64,000 nt of DNA. Source: Laetiporus sulphureus 93-53 (lineage: Eukaryota > Basidiomycota > Agaricomycetes > Polyporales > Laetiporaceae). The notes under the pieces were generated by a model that had not been told where the DNA came from, did no database searches, and saw nothing but the letters and a program-made list of their open reading frames with translations. Position 1 is the first letter of the stretch; each line of letters begins with the position of its first letter. The position numbers and the translations under genes are program-made. Shown here piece by piece: positions 1 through 11,941 of the stretch. The DNA is taken from the NCBI RefSeq assembly GCF_001632365.1, contig NW_024468535.1, forward strand, positions 62,001-126,000. Direction: 5' to 3'.

Positions 1-402
1 ATCGGCGCCGCGCGCCAAAGAACCACTCAGCTCGCTTGTGGATCCACCATGCCATCTGTGATGCGCACAAGGCGTTTGAGCCATCAATGAAGATCACATC
101 ATTTGTCATTCTCTTGCAATTATGCAACCCAAAGCCGCTGGCGGGCTCGGATTCCTTTGGCTTCCTACTAGACCTGCAGGATACAGCACATATCAACAGT
201 CATATTATTGCACATTACTGGGCAAACAGAACGTACCCAAGACGTACGAGGTCTGCATTACTTCGTGACTATTCATACAATAGCTCTAAGATGAGGATGG
301 AGGCAATTTGCATCGTTACAGGTAGGCTACAGCAAGTCCAGAAATTATGACAGCATAAAACACCGATCCAGTGGCGCTGTTAAACCGAAATATACAAGCC
401 CG
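1..402. other. No gene seen, window edge
   Basis: Lies downstream of the arrestin stop codon. I see no coding frame with recognisable sequence, no tRNA and no repeat. It probably holds the 3' untranslated end of the arrestin transcript or intergenic DNA. Confidence 0.5.
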
Positions 403-3109
403 CTATGCAACCTCGCTATATGCAGGGGGCGCTTCGCCGAGCTCGCTCTCTTGCCCCGCGACGAGCCGTCCGAACTGTGTGCCACGCTCGAAGATGGAAT
501 CAGTCCGCGAAAGGGCCGGAGTGAGCAAGGTATGTATTGGAACTGGCGGATGGTCGGAGTGTGCGGAAGGGGCGCGTTCAATTTGTCTACGCACGCCGAG
601 CATAAATGTCGACTGGGTCGAGCACTCAGCAACTGTCATAGGGCCACCGTTGTTTTCGGCGGGTGAAGTGTAACTGCATGAGGCGTGATGAGGGGAAAGC
701 GGTTCCGTCGCTCGTGAATACGGGGGGAGGGACAGATAGTCGTGATTGCATAAACACTGCAAGAGAATGCTCATCAGTAAAATGGCATCCGTTTGTGTCA
801 CTGAAAATCTCACTGATAAGATGTGTATCGGAGTCTGCACAACGATGTCAAACATTTTCCGCTTTCCTGTATGCGCATCGATTGCCTGATCATCTCCTCG
901 TTCGACTCGGAAGATGATTTTAAGCATATGTGATACGAAGATATTGCTCCGTTTATTCCGGTTCGTGAAGTGCAGCTGGGAGCATGAGTCTGGAAGTTGG
1001 ATGTCCTTCTTGACTGTCCACGGGCCCGGGCCCATCATATTAGACGCATATTCGCCGGGGTCGTCACTGGGTTCTAGGAGGTCAACAAACGGCGAACGCT
1101 CGAATGCATGAGGGTCGTCCGGATCTAAGGGGAGAATTGGAGGTGCATCCTTCTGCGGGTACTTCAGAGACATCAAGGATATCCGGGTGATGGGATCAGT
1201 GCGTGCTATTCGTTTGAAATCCGTCCAATAGTCAATGCGCTCTGGTGGCACGCGGCAATACATGTGAGCTAGGGGAAAGACAACGAAAGCCAATGAGCTC
1301 TCACCTTCTAGTAGAACGGAGACTCGATAGATCTTCATCTTCGTCCATGGCATAAACGTTATGCTGACCGGCATGATCCCGCCAATCGGGAAGCTACGGC
1401 CCGAGATCGTAATGAGATACTGCATTTGTGTATCCCACTGTCGCTCGACGATGATACTCTCCGTGTCCTCAGTATCATCCTCCGAGGGGCATGCAACTAC
1501 AGCGATTTCCTGTGCTGCCGACAGCTTTGCGGTGAACGTCCCGGGGCGGTGCGCAGTAGCCTTGAGTTTCCAGGTGACGGAACCGTATTCACATTTGAGA
1601 CTCGGTGGAGAATCGGCCGGAATGGCGAAAGATATCGGATATGTGTAGACACCTACGTACACAGTTCACATCAGCCACAGTTCACAGCAGCACGCCTTTG
1701 GGAGCCAGGTGTCACGCACCTTTGCGGAACTCCTTCCATCCATCGCCGTATTCCTTCCCCTCGTCCGAATCCAAGCCGAGCACACCTCCCACCACCCCTA
1801 ATGCCGACCGTTCCCGATTCGGCGTACTTTCCTCGCTACCGTCTGAGATGACATCTAACGGTCGCTCCCTCGCCCGGCCTCGTGGAGGCGTCACGTCTCC
1901 ATGATGATCCATCAGGGAAGAGCGCGAGCGCGATCGCACCCGGTCCATGACCACATCCAGCAGTGCACTTGACACGTTCGCCAAGCTGAAGCGCTTATGC
2001 TTCCTGCCCCGTCCATCCTCCATCTCGCGGAGGTCCGAGGAGCGCGAGGCCTCTCTCCTTTGAAAGTCAGCTGACCGCGATTGCAAGTGCGCCTGGAACG
2101 GGCTAGAACTGCTTCCGAGTATAAATTCGGGTCGTTCCTCTTCAAGGCTGGGACGCGCTGATTGTGTAGTGTTAGTGTCCAGTCGTAGGCTCGATACCGA
2201 TGAGGCGCCAGCGTGGCCGTTCCGCCGCAATGGCAACGATGTGAAGCCTGAGACGAGGGTTAGGGAATTGTACGAATAAGTAGAACATGAAAGCTCACTG
2301 CTATGGTCTCTCTCCAGCTCGGACCTGGCTCCAGTTGTAAGTACATCTATATCCAACGCCGACTCGATGGGGGCCTCCTCTACAGTGTGCATTCGGCGCA
2401 CGATAGACGTGGTGGGGCTCAACGTAATCGGCGTCAGCGAGTATGATGGCGTGCCCTCAGCCGAGTACGGTGGTGAGTACGGCGGTATCACCAGCGGCAG
2501 CCCGTTTTCTCGGTGCGAGACGTAGTCGCGTTGGAAGTTGGTCTGGTCAACGGACTGGTGACGTCTTGTCGTCCGATCAAACCCTGCAGGCGGCGGGTGC
2601 AGTGCACGTCCCCGCTGCTCTTCACTTACGTGTCTGTACACGGACGCACCATGCTCATCGCTCGAGTGGTCCGAACGCTCGTCCTCGTCGTGGTCCAGGA
2701 CGATTCCAGGCCCTACCGAGTGTGTGCGCCGGTTGTTCCTGTACGGCGTTTCTGAGCCCGCGCGGAAGAGGACATACGATTGCGAGTAGATCTCATGCTC
2801 TTCAGAAACTTCGATGCGGCGCGCACCAATACCTGCTCCGTGAAGTTATCGGTGCGTAAAAGAGTGTGTCTAGGAAGGCATACCCTCTGGCCAAGCCGTG
2901 TTCGTCTTCCCCACAAGCTCAATCTCAATACTCGAAATCCTTGTGGGCTTGTTGAGTGTAAGGGTCAATAATCCGCGAAGCATCCCGGGAGGCGCATCGA
3001 TCTGCATGTTGCGTTGCCTGCCGGTAGCATCTCCGGCTCGGAGGAAAACGACCGACTCTGCGAGGCGAATGTCGAGCGCATTCTTTAATGGAGCTTTCTG
3101 TATAGGCAT
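403..3109 (-). CDS. Alpha-arrestin (ART-like ubiquitin ligase adaptor)
   Basis: Spliced model of 826 residues with exons 3109-2884, 2832-2299, 2247-1720, 1652-814 and 756-403. The N-terminal exon carries the arrestin-N opening (KAPLKNALDIRL, then VVFLRAGD and LTLNKPTRISSIEIELVGK). A long serine-rich insert sits in the middle. The arrestin-C part starts at GDGWKEFRKG and YTYPISFAIP. The C terminus has PPAYSEV, a PPxY motif of the kind that recruits Rsp5/NEDD4-family ubiquitin ligases. Known family role: adaptors that sort plasma-membrane transporters for ubiquitin-dependent endocytosis. The 51-nt intron at 2298-2248 and the 57-nt intron at 813-757 are in frame and lack stops, so a plain ORF reading keeps them; GT...CAG ends and the branch-like CTAAC favour removal. 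The start is the first ATG before KAPLKN. A TATACAG lies just after it, so an extra upstream exon is possible. Confidence 0.9.
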
Positions 3110-4615
3110 GAAATGCTGGCGAGAAGACAGATGAGGGGGTCGCGGGAAATCTTTGGGCGGCGGAAAGGAAATAAATATAGGGCAAGCACGGCGCTCGTGC
3201 CTGAGTAAATGGGGAGATCCGCCAACGTAGGAACCTCCAGATCCCGGGCGGCAAGTAGATTCTGCAGAAACCAGATGAAATCAGACTCAATGTTCATAGA
3301 AACGATTTGCATGAAGATGCAGGTGTACCTCGAGTCGGAGGCTGTAAGGGAGGAGGAAAACGATCACGAATCATGAAGAGAGCGAATTCACGGACAACCC
3401 AGTCACGTATCACGTGACGCACGTTTCGCTCCTGATTTTCGAAGCCGGCGCTTTGTCGACAGCCACGATCATGTCCGATTGTTCGATCTGCATCACGCAC
3501 ATACGAAGAGTATGCTCCAAAGGCAGGCGTATATACAGGTATGACTTGGGTACGTTCTGCACGTCCACCTACAATTCACGAGGCAGCAATTGTGGACTTT
3601 GTCATGCTAGGATCTGGACCAATGGAGGCCAATGATCAAGTAATACAGTGAATCTATATTGCCTCCTAAAGCCGCGCCCAGGTATGTTTCCCACGTGGGG
3701 GATTTGGTCGCCTTTGGCCAGTTAGACGCTCCTCAGACGCACGGCTGGCTACGGCTGGACACCTTCCGGTAGGCCCTTTGTATACAAGCACGATCTCACA
3801 TGGCAAATGGTCCTCCACCGGTCGCAGGCCCCACTTCGAGCTTTGCCGACATCTCCATTTGCGACAAGATTTCCGTGAGTTGTTTCCCGGAAAATACGGA
3901 GCAGATGCGACTACCTGGTCTCAACTTGCAATTGTAGTTCTCTCTCCGGAAGTCCCATTCATATCGTAGCTCTAGATGTTGAGAGCCTGAGTTCGTCCTG
4001 CAACTGATCAGTGCTGGCCGTCACGATCTTACAAGAATTTCTGGTAATCCAAGACGGCGCTAGCAAAGGGAGGGTCCTTGTACCACTGTACACGAAGGGG
4101 GCAATGAAATGTATAATATGCGGCTGTATGTGTAAAGACACGACAGCCGGCCCACCTTCGAAGTGCACTTACTTCCGCCGCCGGCGTTGTCACGTATGAC
4201 GGGGCGTTGGCCCCGTCGACCCCGTGGCAGGTAAGACCAATGACTCTGATTTAGTCAAAGCAGGCAGTGTAAGGCATGTGCATGAACCACAGTACGTTCC
4301 ATTCCATCTCAACCCTCAGCCACGACAGGGCCAGTACTAGCTGGACCACGCTGTGGATGCAAGAATTGAATATTAGAGTAGACAGTAGTGCGACGAACCT
4401 GCAACGCTACAATTAGCACTCTATTAATAGCGACAGTACTACACAGTAGGTAGATTGTGAAGTAAAACTAGAGTATACAACAACAAGACGTCCAACAAGG
4501 CGCATAGTATACAATCCAAGATGAGTATAATCCGCACACGGCAAAGGTATCCCTTCCAATGGTAGATACTGAATAAATTAGTTGCAGAGATCAAGTTCAG
4601 CACATCTCGAACAAG
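3110..4615. other. Intergenic, no supported gene
   Basis: About 1.5 kb between the arrestin start and the end of the SAP/UIM gene. Only short unrelated frames occur, with no domain, splice logic or tRNA that I can defend. CACGTG-type palindromes occur near 3402 and 3675 and might be promoter sites of the arrestin gene; this is inference only. Confidence 0.5.
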
Positions 4616-7600
4616 TCAAGGATGTGCTCGCTTCACTCGAGATCGCATCCAATATTTATGTAGGGCCGAGGGTTGATAGCGGCGTTCCTCCGGATGCGGA
4701 AGACAAAGGGCTTTGTTCCTCTTTGAGTGCTTCCCTTCAGTGTCATTCCTTCACAAGAAATCAGTAAACATTCATCAAATTTATCGATCATACTCACTGT
4801 TCCTCCAGCTCATCCGCCCCTCGTTTTGTTCCCGTAGGAGGCTTGTGCTGTGTGCCGTTCTCAACGAGCCGTAGATGAGCACTTGGTACAATTCCTTGAG
4901 GATTAGCCTGACTCAGTGAGCATCGGAGCTCCTTGTCTCCCTCGACCCCTCCTTCCCGACCCTTCACTTCATTCTCATTCCCCTCACCCACTGTTCCGCC
5001 CTCCTTCCGCTCTGTCTGCTTCACGGACTTGCCTGCCTCCTTGACAGTATGATTCGCGATAGTTTCTGCTTGCGTTGAAGAGGTGACAGATTGGTTCACA
5101 GGCGCGTCTGCATTCTTGGCCCTCTTGACTGCACGCTCGGTCCTCGCCTCATCAAAAACCTCCGACATCGGAGTAAGACGTCTTTTCTTTGGATTCCTCT
5201 TCATCTTCTGCTGTCGCTGTTCTCCATAATTTACCGATACAGCGGTTCCGGCTGCCTTTGATGCAGCATCCAACGCATCACGTTCATCCGCACGATATTC
5301 CTCGTGTTGTGGCCAAGAGCGAATACTCTCGTTCATAGCAGGTCTCCATGCGATAGAAACGCCATCCGCTGCTGAAGCAAGACCTGCTTCGTTCTCTTCC
5401 TCGACCCTCTCCCTCTCATTGTTGTGATCTTCCACGACGGGCGCCTGCTCTGTGATGACATTTCTTTGATCGTCTTCCAAAAGCGAAATCGTTCCTTCCC
5501 TTGCTGCGGGTTCTGCTTCTCGGGCCTGGTCCTGTTGCTTCTTTCCATTTTCCCCACTCTCATTCTCACGGCCTTCGTTCTCAAGCTTCTCCTCTTCGGC
5601 GAGAAGGATCGATACCTTCTCAGCTTGAGATGCAGCCCCTTCTGCAACCGCCAGTCTTGCGTGCTCCTGGATGAGATAACTTGTCTTCTCGCCCTCTACG
5701 GACATATCGGCCCTGTCCGTTACGCGTTGCTCCTGTTCTTCTTCCTCTTGATCATTTGCCGTGACCTCGCCTACCCGCTGACTCCCACGCTCCCTTTGCC
5801 TTGTGTGGAGATCGATTACAGACGGCGTATCCTCTTCTGTCGCAAGGTGTCTGCTTTCGTTCGCGACAGACTTCTCTATCTCACCTGATACCGCATTTGA
5901 TCTCTTCTCTGCGATGATCTCTCTCATCTTCACCGCTGCATTCTCATTAGACGAGTCTGCCATAGTAGCAGTCTGCTTGGTTGTTACAAGTGTCCTTTCC
6001 TCTTCTGTGATATCGAAAAGTGCTTCCCAATAGATCAAAAAATCTTCCAAGCTCTTCTCCTCCCTGCCAGCGGTAAGTTCATCAGAAGGGTATATATCAA
6101 ATCATGCGAAGGCCCATACATCTCCTCCTCCACCCACCGCATGAACCGCTCGCTTCTATGAGCGACCGGTGATTTGTGCAGCTCTGCACCTACAGCAACC
6201 TCCGCAGGCGCAGTAGGAGCTACGCCAACGTGTTCCACGGCATTCTCGGGTGACACGCCCTGCATTACCGCACGCTCAATGCTCACCGCCTCAGCAAGTG
6301 TCGGTTCCGCATCTTTGCCGTGTTTCTCGCGCCATATCCGCAGAGCCTTCTTGTCCAGATCTGGCTCCAAACGCGAGGAGCTCGCATCAGTCCTTATCGG
6401 CAGCGCGCGGTGCAATCTGGAGCTCTCTCCTACAGAGTAGTTGTGCTCTAGTTCCTGCAATGACAGCCTGATGGCTGCCTGGTAGTCTGCGTCTTCTTGA
6501 TCTGAGTATGCCTCGGTGCCGAAGGGACGTGCGCCTGATTCTTTGGCCAAGCGGATCCCAGGCAGCGCTTCTCCAGAGTGCTGCTCCTGAAGTGACAACC
6601 TGATGGCGGCTTGCATATCTGCATCTTCGCCGCTCGAGTACACCTCTGGGTGAGGGGGAACTGCATCTGCTCTCATCTTCTCCACTGATCGTGACGTGGA
6701 ACCATTTCCACCAGACGGATTCCCCACTTGGTCCTGCAAGGACAACTGAATAGCAAGTTGCATCTCCGCATCATCATCACCGGACAAGGGTTCCACACGT
6801 GAGGGATCAGCATCGCCTGCTGCTTTTTCGGCGGGCAGGCGTGATGCGACACGTTCTTCCTCTGCCTGGTCACCTTGTTGATTCTGTAGTGATATTTCGG
6901 CAGCTGGCTGCATGTCTACATCTACATCCTGATTGGTGAACGTTGGCTCCATATGCGAGACTCCTGAGTCATTTTTCATTCTCTTGGGGACGCGAGGTTC
7001 AGGACTTAGTCCTCCCGAGCGACTGCGCTTGTGCGTTTGCTCGAATGACTGATCAGCTGCTCGAGGCTCTACATTCATGAAGTCAGCGCTGCCGGAGTGC
7101 TCCGGCAATGCCCAGACAGGCGGCTGCATGAACGCTGGCATGCCCGCTTTTTCTCTGAGCTGCTCCCGGTCCTCGATGGATGGATCGTCGTCTGGCACAA
7201 ATCCATCCCTGATGGCTGCTCGTCGCACCCACTCAGATGAGTACAAACTTCGCCTCTTTCGCTTGAGATGCTGCACCGGAGATGCTGGTCTCTCAATGTT
7301 GTCCGGTGATTGGCGTGCCTCCTCATCATTTGGCTGCTGTGAGGAGCCATCCATTCTGATGTCCTGGTCCGCATGCGCTGCCCCCTCTCCTTCTTCTGGT
7401 GGCATCCAGGACATCGATCCGTCCCAAAGGCTCGGAGTCTTCTTCATTTGTTCCATGAAGTGGCGTTCGATTGCACGGCGCCCGCGCTGCATGTTGGCGA
7501 GCCGCTTGGCCATGTCTTTGAGGGTTTTGTCGTTCGCATCGATAACGAGCTCCATGACATCCATCGTGTGATCGTGCTTCTGGAATGCATCGACGCGATC

Positions 7601-10135
7601 CGTCAGTGAACGCAAGATTGCGCGAACTTCTTTGTCCGTGGCGCCATGAATGATTGGTAGGCCGTCTTCGCCGAGGTAGACACGGCGTTTCGTTGGATCC
7701 AAGCGCGGCCCAGTGGAAGGGCCCGACTGCTGATTGATGCGCGCCGAGACTGGCTCAGGCTTTATTTGAACTGAGGAGTCTATAACAAACGTATGAGTAG
7801 CTCGTAATACGCAATGTTGTACGCGCTTACCTGAAGCAGCGGCCGTTGTGACACCGATAGAACCCTGCAGCTCACCGGCCTGCACGTCAACGTCGTCTAC
7901 ATCGATTGCTTGCGGTTCTCCTTCACCCTGCGGACCTGTGTGTTGCGAGCGCTCTTCTTCGTCACCACCCTCGCCTTCATTTTCCTCGCTTTGGTCTTCG
8001 TCGTCATCCTCATCATCGTCGATCTCAATATATGGCCGACCTTCCTCGTCCAACTTTGCACCCCAGACGGCGAGATGTGGCGAATCCTCTAAGTCCGCGG
8101 ATTCGGCCTCGTATGCCTCCGGGTCACCTTCGTGCGGGTATCCTTCGCCTTCATCGTAAGTGCCCTGGGGCGCGTGCAGTGAGTCTTCATCCCCTCGGTT
8201 GACGGAGCCGTGCCGGTTGTTGCCGTCTTGACCAACGACATCTTCGTGTTCGGAGTGCAATTCGTGCCACTCTTCGTTTCGATTGCTTGCTCCCAAACCG
8301 TCATCAGTGATATAATCCTTTTGAGAGCGACGATGTGATCCCTGTCCCTCGTCCTTTTCCCGGGTCTTCTTGTTCTTCTCGTTCACACCCTTGCCGTCGA
8401 CTTCCCGGTTTCTTTCCGGCTTCCCCTCTCCCTCTTTTGAACCAGGGAGACCGCCTTTCCCATTATCGGTAACATATGAGTCGCCGTGTGCCCGCCCGGT
8501 CATTTCATACCCGAACACCTCGTCACTTTCCTTACAGGCGCGGAGCCATACATCTTCAAGGTCGTCGCGCCCATCAAAGTCGGGATCCAGCTGACGAGCA
8601 CGACGGAACCGCCATTTTGATATCTCCCGAGATTTTTGTATGTCCCGCACAGCCGTATTGACGTAGAAGCCGTGCTTCGATTGGCCATTCCAAGAGTCGT
8701 AGCTGCGCTCAGAGTTTGACAGGTAAAAATGACGCTCTCGCCCATTGACTTCGTCCGACGCTTGCGAGCTCGTCTCATCCTCGCACTCTTCCGCATGTTC
8801 CAACCGACGGGCGATCCGCGTCCGCTCCTTATCCTCTCGTGAGGGCTCCTCGTCCACACACATGCGGGCTTGCGCTCGGCGGGTCCTTTCTGCACCGTCT
8901 GTCTCGCTTCCACTGTCGGAAGTTGTCTCGGCTTCATCGTCGCCGTCTTCAGCTCCACTGAATAAGAGACAGCGCTCCACAAACGATTTAAAGGCAGGCG
9001 GTTTCACCTTGGGGATATCGACTTCTATGTCTGGAATGTATTCCTTGTCACTGGTGGATGATTCCTCGCCGTCTCCGGGAAGCTCCTCCTTGTCGGCTGT
9101 AGACGATTGCTCCTCAGCATCAGAAGGCTCTTCTTCGTTGCTGGTTGACAAGTCATCCTCGTCACCGTCATAACGACTCTCCTCATCAACGAAGGACAAA
9201 TCATCCTCGTCCACGGGGACTTCGTCCTCATTGCTGATGGACAACACTTCCTCCTCAGCAGCGGAGGACAACGCATCCTCCTCGTCGCCGGTAGACGGAT
9301 CGACGTCCTCCTGAACAATCGCAACCTCTTCATTGGACTCGCTTTCCACATCATGCGAATGTTCATCATCAGCGGACGTTCTTTCATCGTCGCCGTATAC
9401 GTCTTCCGCGTCGCTGGTGAATGTACCTTCTTGTTCGTCAGCGGACCGCTCTTTGTCATCGCTCATGGATAATTCCTCCTCGCCATCGATGGACTCTCGC
9501 TCTTCAACACTGGTTTCCTCATACTCAACCCTGAATAGCCAACTGGCTTCTTTTGAAACAGCTTTGGTATACGGCTCGGGAAACCAGTCTCCGTCACTCG
9601 TGAACGCGTCTTCCTCGCCAGATGAATCGTGCTTGTTGCTGAGGGATGAGCCCTCTACGCTGTCGCTGCCGGATGATTCCTCGTCCTCGTCGTTAGTGAA
9701 CTCCGCTTCCTCGTCACTGGTCTGCGTTTGCAGCCACCAGCTCTTAGGTTCCGAGTTTTTTTGTTGTTCATCTAGACGGTTTAGTATGACCCGAGGCCCA
9801 TCATCGATCTGCATCATGACATCCTCTGGCTCTTGCTTGATCACGACGGGCGCGCCTTCGTCCATCGGATCGCCGTCAGGCTGCTCTAACCTGCGACATC
9901 GTGAAGCTCTAGGACGCACTTCCCAGCCCCCAGGAACTACTCACGGTGGAACACCATGGGGGTATTTCAGCAGCAGCTCTTGGATGATTACGAAAGTCTT
10001 TGCGTTTGCCTTGATGTGCTCTCGCTGGTACGACATGTTCGGAGGAATGCCATTGCCCATGAGAAGAATGGAACTCACCTTCGCAAGATCTTGCAGTTGC
10101 CGACGCGAAAGCTGCTCGAGTTGCGTCGAGTCCAT
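4616..10135 (-). CDS. Large acidic nuclear protein, SAP-like head and UIM array
   Basis: Model of 1,751 residues: exons 10135-10079, 10024-9945, 9890-7831, 7779-6120, 6063-4798 and 4748-4616. Removing the 54-nt in-frame intron 10078-10025 creates a continuous SAP-like motif (LSRRQLQDLAKREHIKANAK) in residues 1-45, a DNA-binding fold elsewhere. Then comes a Glu/Asp/Ser-rich stretch of about 650 residues, two SUMO-type sites (VIKQEPED, IKPEP) and a coiled-coil-like part (about 760-860). Three ubiquitin-interacting motifs at 6784-6729, 6640-6583 and 6505-6450 keep the key Ala and Ser (MQLAIQLSLQD, MQAAIRLSLQE, YQAAIRLSLQE). A fourth at 6935-6883 lacks the last acid. The 56-nt intron 6119-6064 joins two long frames seamlessly (WVEEEM to EEKSLEDF). 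The last exon is optional: the donor GTGAGT overlaps a stop codon at 4794. Function unknown; I infer a chromatin-bound ubiquitin reader. Confidence 0.85.
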
Positions 10136-10245
10136 CCTATCGCATACTAATGCTTGTATTAGATGATGTTCAGTGGGAGCCGTGAGCGGCAGCTTACTTG
10201 TGGCCACCTCCGAGATGCCCGCGCCCCGGTGGCGTGAAATCAACT

Positions 10246-10277
10246 AATCCACGTGATCGTGGTATAGTCAAAATAAT
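10246..10277 (+). repeat. Copy 1 of dispersed 32-bp element
   Basis: Begins AATCCACGTGATCGTGGTAT and runs into CAAAATAAT. The core CCACG-TGAT-CGTGG is an inverted repeat containing the E-box-like CACGTG. A second copy lies at 49995-50026 on the opposite strand. In both places a tRNA-Leu-like sequence starts about 35-47 bases downstream, and both sit between divergent genes. It could be a pol III upstream element, a bidirectional pol II promoter site, or part of a duplicated cassette. Confidence 0.7.
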
Positions 10278-10323
10278 GTTTATTATGTTTTATAAGATCA
10301 TTACGGTTTTGGTTTTCAATTAT

Positions 10324-10378
10324 GACAACATGGCCAAGCGCCGAGCGGTTCCATGCAGTTCGGCAGCATCCGGACAGA
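10324..10378 (+). pseudogene. tRNA-Leu 5' end relic with 24-bp repeat block
   Basis: Starts GACAACATGGCC, then a 7-nt insertion, then GAGCGGTTCCA. This follows the 5' end of the intact tRNA-Leu at 49960 (GGCAAGATGGCC, GAGCGGTCCAA) and then diverges, with no anticodon arm or T-arm. It then holds a 24-bp block (10355-10378, GCAGTTCGGCAGC to TCCGGACAGA) that matches 50083-50060 at 23 of 24 positions. I read it as a broken tRNA copy or an unrecognised small RNA. The relation to the intact gene is seen in the sequence; any transcript is guesswork. Confidence 0.45.
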
Positions 10379-10816
10379 AGGAGATCCGGTGGCTGAAGTG
10401 GCTGCTCTTGCCACCCCGCTCCATGACATACACACATCCCGTTCCTTTACTTTGCAACTGCTCAAATTAATGATGAAACGAGGAGGGGATTTCAAGGTAC
10501 TTATTGATCAAAGTCTTTGATCGTGTCATTGCAGCCTTTCGTTCTCATTGTGAGAGGGACTTGTGGAGACAAAAGTATGCACTTGGTAACGATAACCTAC
10601 TAGCCTAGCACCGGCTCGGTGGTCATTGAATTGTGCAAAGTTCCACTCACAGTGATTCTGATTGATTGTGCAATACATCACGCTCATCGGGCTGGTCATA
10701 TGAGCCTCGACCGGCACGCCGGTGCGGGAGGACAGGCCTTCCGTGCTCTCTCATAATCCTCATCTGCCTTGCCCGTTTGGCGGTATTCTTTTCGTGATGC
10801 TCTTGGCCGCAACGCA

Positions 10817-11941
10817 ATGGGTCCCAATGCAGTACGTCGCAGGCAGATGTCGGACGCTTTTCTAACATACGGTGGATTTACAGTCTGTAGTTGAGCCCAT
10901 TGCCGTACGCCACATGCGACAGCATGTATTGGCTCAACTGTCTGAACACAGAGCGCGTTTTCCCACTCAAAAACGCGCTCCTCCGTTGATGGTCGGTGTG
11001 CAAGGCCCCCAAGGGAGCGGCAAAACGCTCCTTACTACACATCTCCTCAATACCCTTACCTCTGCTCCGGACTCGCTCTCACTGGCAGTGCTATCCATCG
11101 ATGATCTCTATCTTCCTCATTCCCAGTTAGTCGCCGTGGCCGCCGCAAATCCGGACAATCGTCTACTTCGAGGACGAGGCCAGCCAGGAACGCATGATTT
11201 GGTCACAGCCTCCAAAGTGCTCAGAGAGCTCAAAGAAATCAACGATGATGCACGAGAGAGCCATACGACAGTTGTTATTCCTCGATTTGACAAGAGCCTG
11301 TATGGCGGGGAAGGAGATCGTGTAGACTCTGGCACCATTGTCCATTCGCCTCTCGACGTAGTGATACTGGAGGGCTGGTGTGTCGGATTCTACCCCATTT
11401 CGACCGAAGAAATCGAGCGACGGTGGGGCCTTCCGGTGAAGGGGCTGGGCGAAAATTTCTTCGGAGCGCATGGTTTCACAAGGCAAGACATTATAGGCGT
11501 GAATGAGCGGCTCAAAGAATACGTCGATTTGTGGAATTATCTGGGCGCTTTCATACAAGTTCGCATCTCTCTTTATTCTATCGAGACTCTTTATGCGACC
11601 TCTTATAGATTAAACCCGAAGAGTCGCATCCATACACTCACATCTATAAATGGCGGTTACAGCAAGAACATTATATGAAGTCATCAAACGGTGGTCGCGG
11701 CATGGCGGATCATCAAGTAACAGAGTGAGATTGCAATGCATTTCGTCGGGCGATCATTGATTCATCGTCGCATTGTAGCTTTGTTGACCGTTATATCCCA
11801 GGCTATGTCTTTTTTGGGGATGGAGTTACTAAGGGCGGATTGGATGCTCATCTAGAGTGGCGGCAACCTAGGTGGTTGCAGCATGGCCTCGTTATAGAAA
11901 TAGACGAGAATCGGCATGTGGTTCATACAAGCTCGTTCTGA
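10817..11941 (+). CDS. TDA10: P-loop kinase, TDA10/D-glycerate 3-kinase family
   Basis: 322 residues from exons 10817-10831, 10884-11558, 11609-11724 and 11779-11941. The first exon codes only MGPNA; its intron (GTACGT...CTAAC...ACAG) joins it to SVVEPIAV. A Walker A motif GPQGSGKT lies near residue 50 and a Walker-B-like LSIDDLY follows. Other family marks are RGRGQPGTHD, IPRFDKSLYGGEGDR and VVILEGWCVGFYP, then the C-terminal VTDFVDRYIPGY and WLQHGLVIEID. These match the family of yeast Tda10 and plant glycerate kinase. The plant enzyme phosphorylates D-glycerate in photorespiration; the fungal substrate is not settled. Transcribed divergently from the SAP/UIM gene with about 680 bp between starts. 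Confidence 0.9.
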
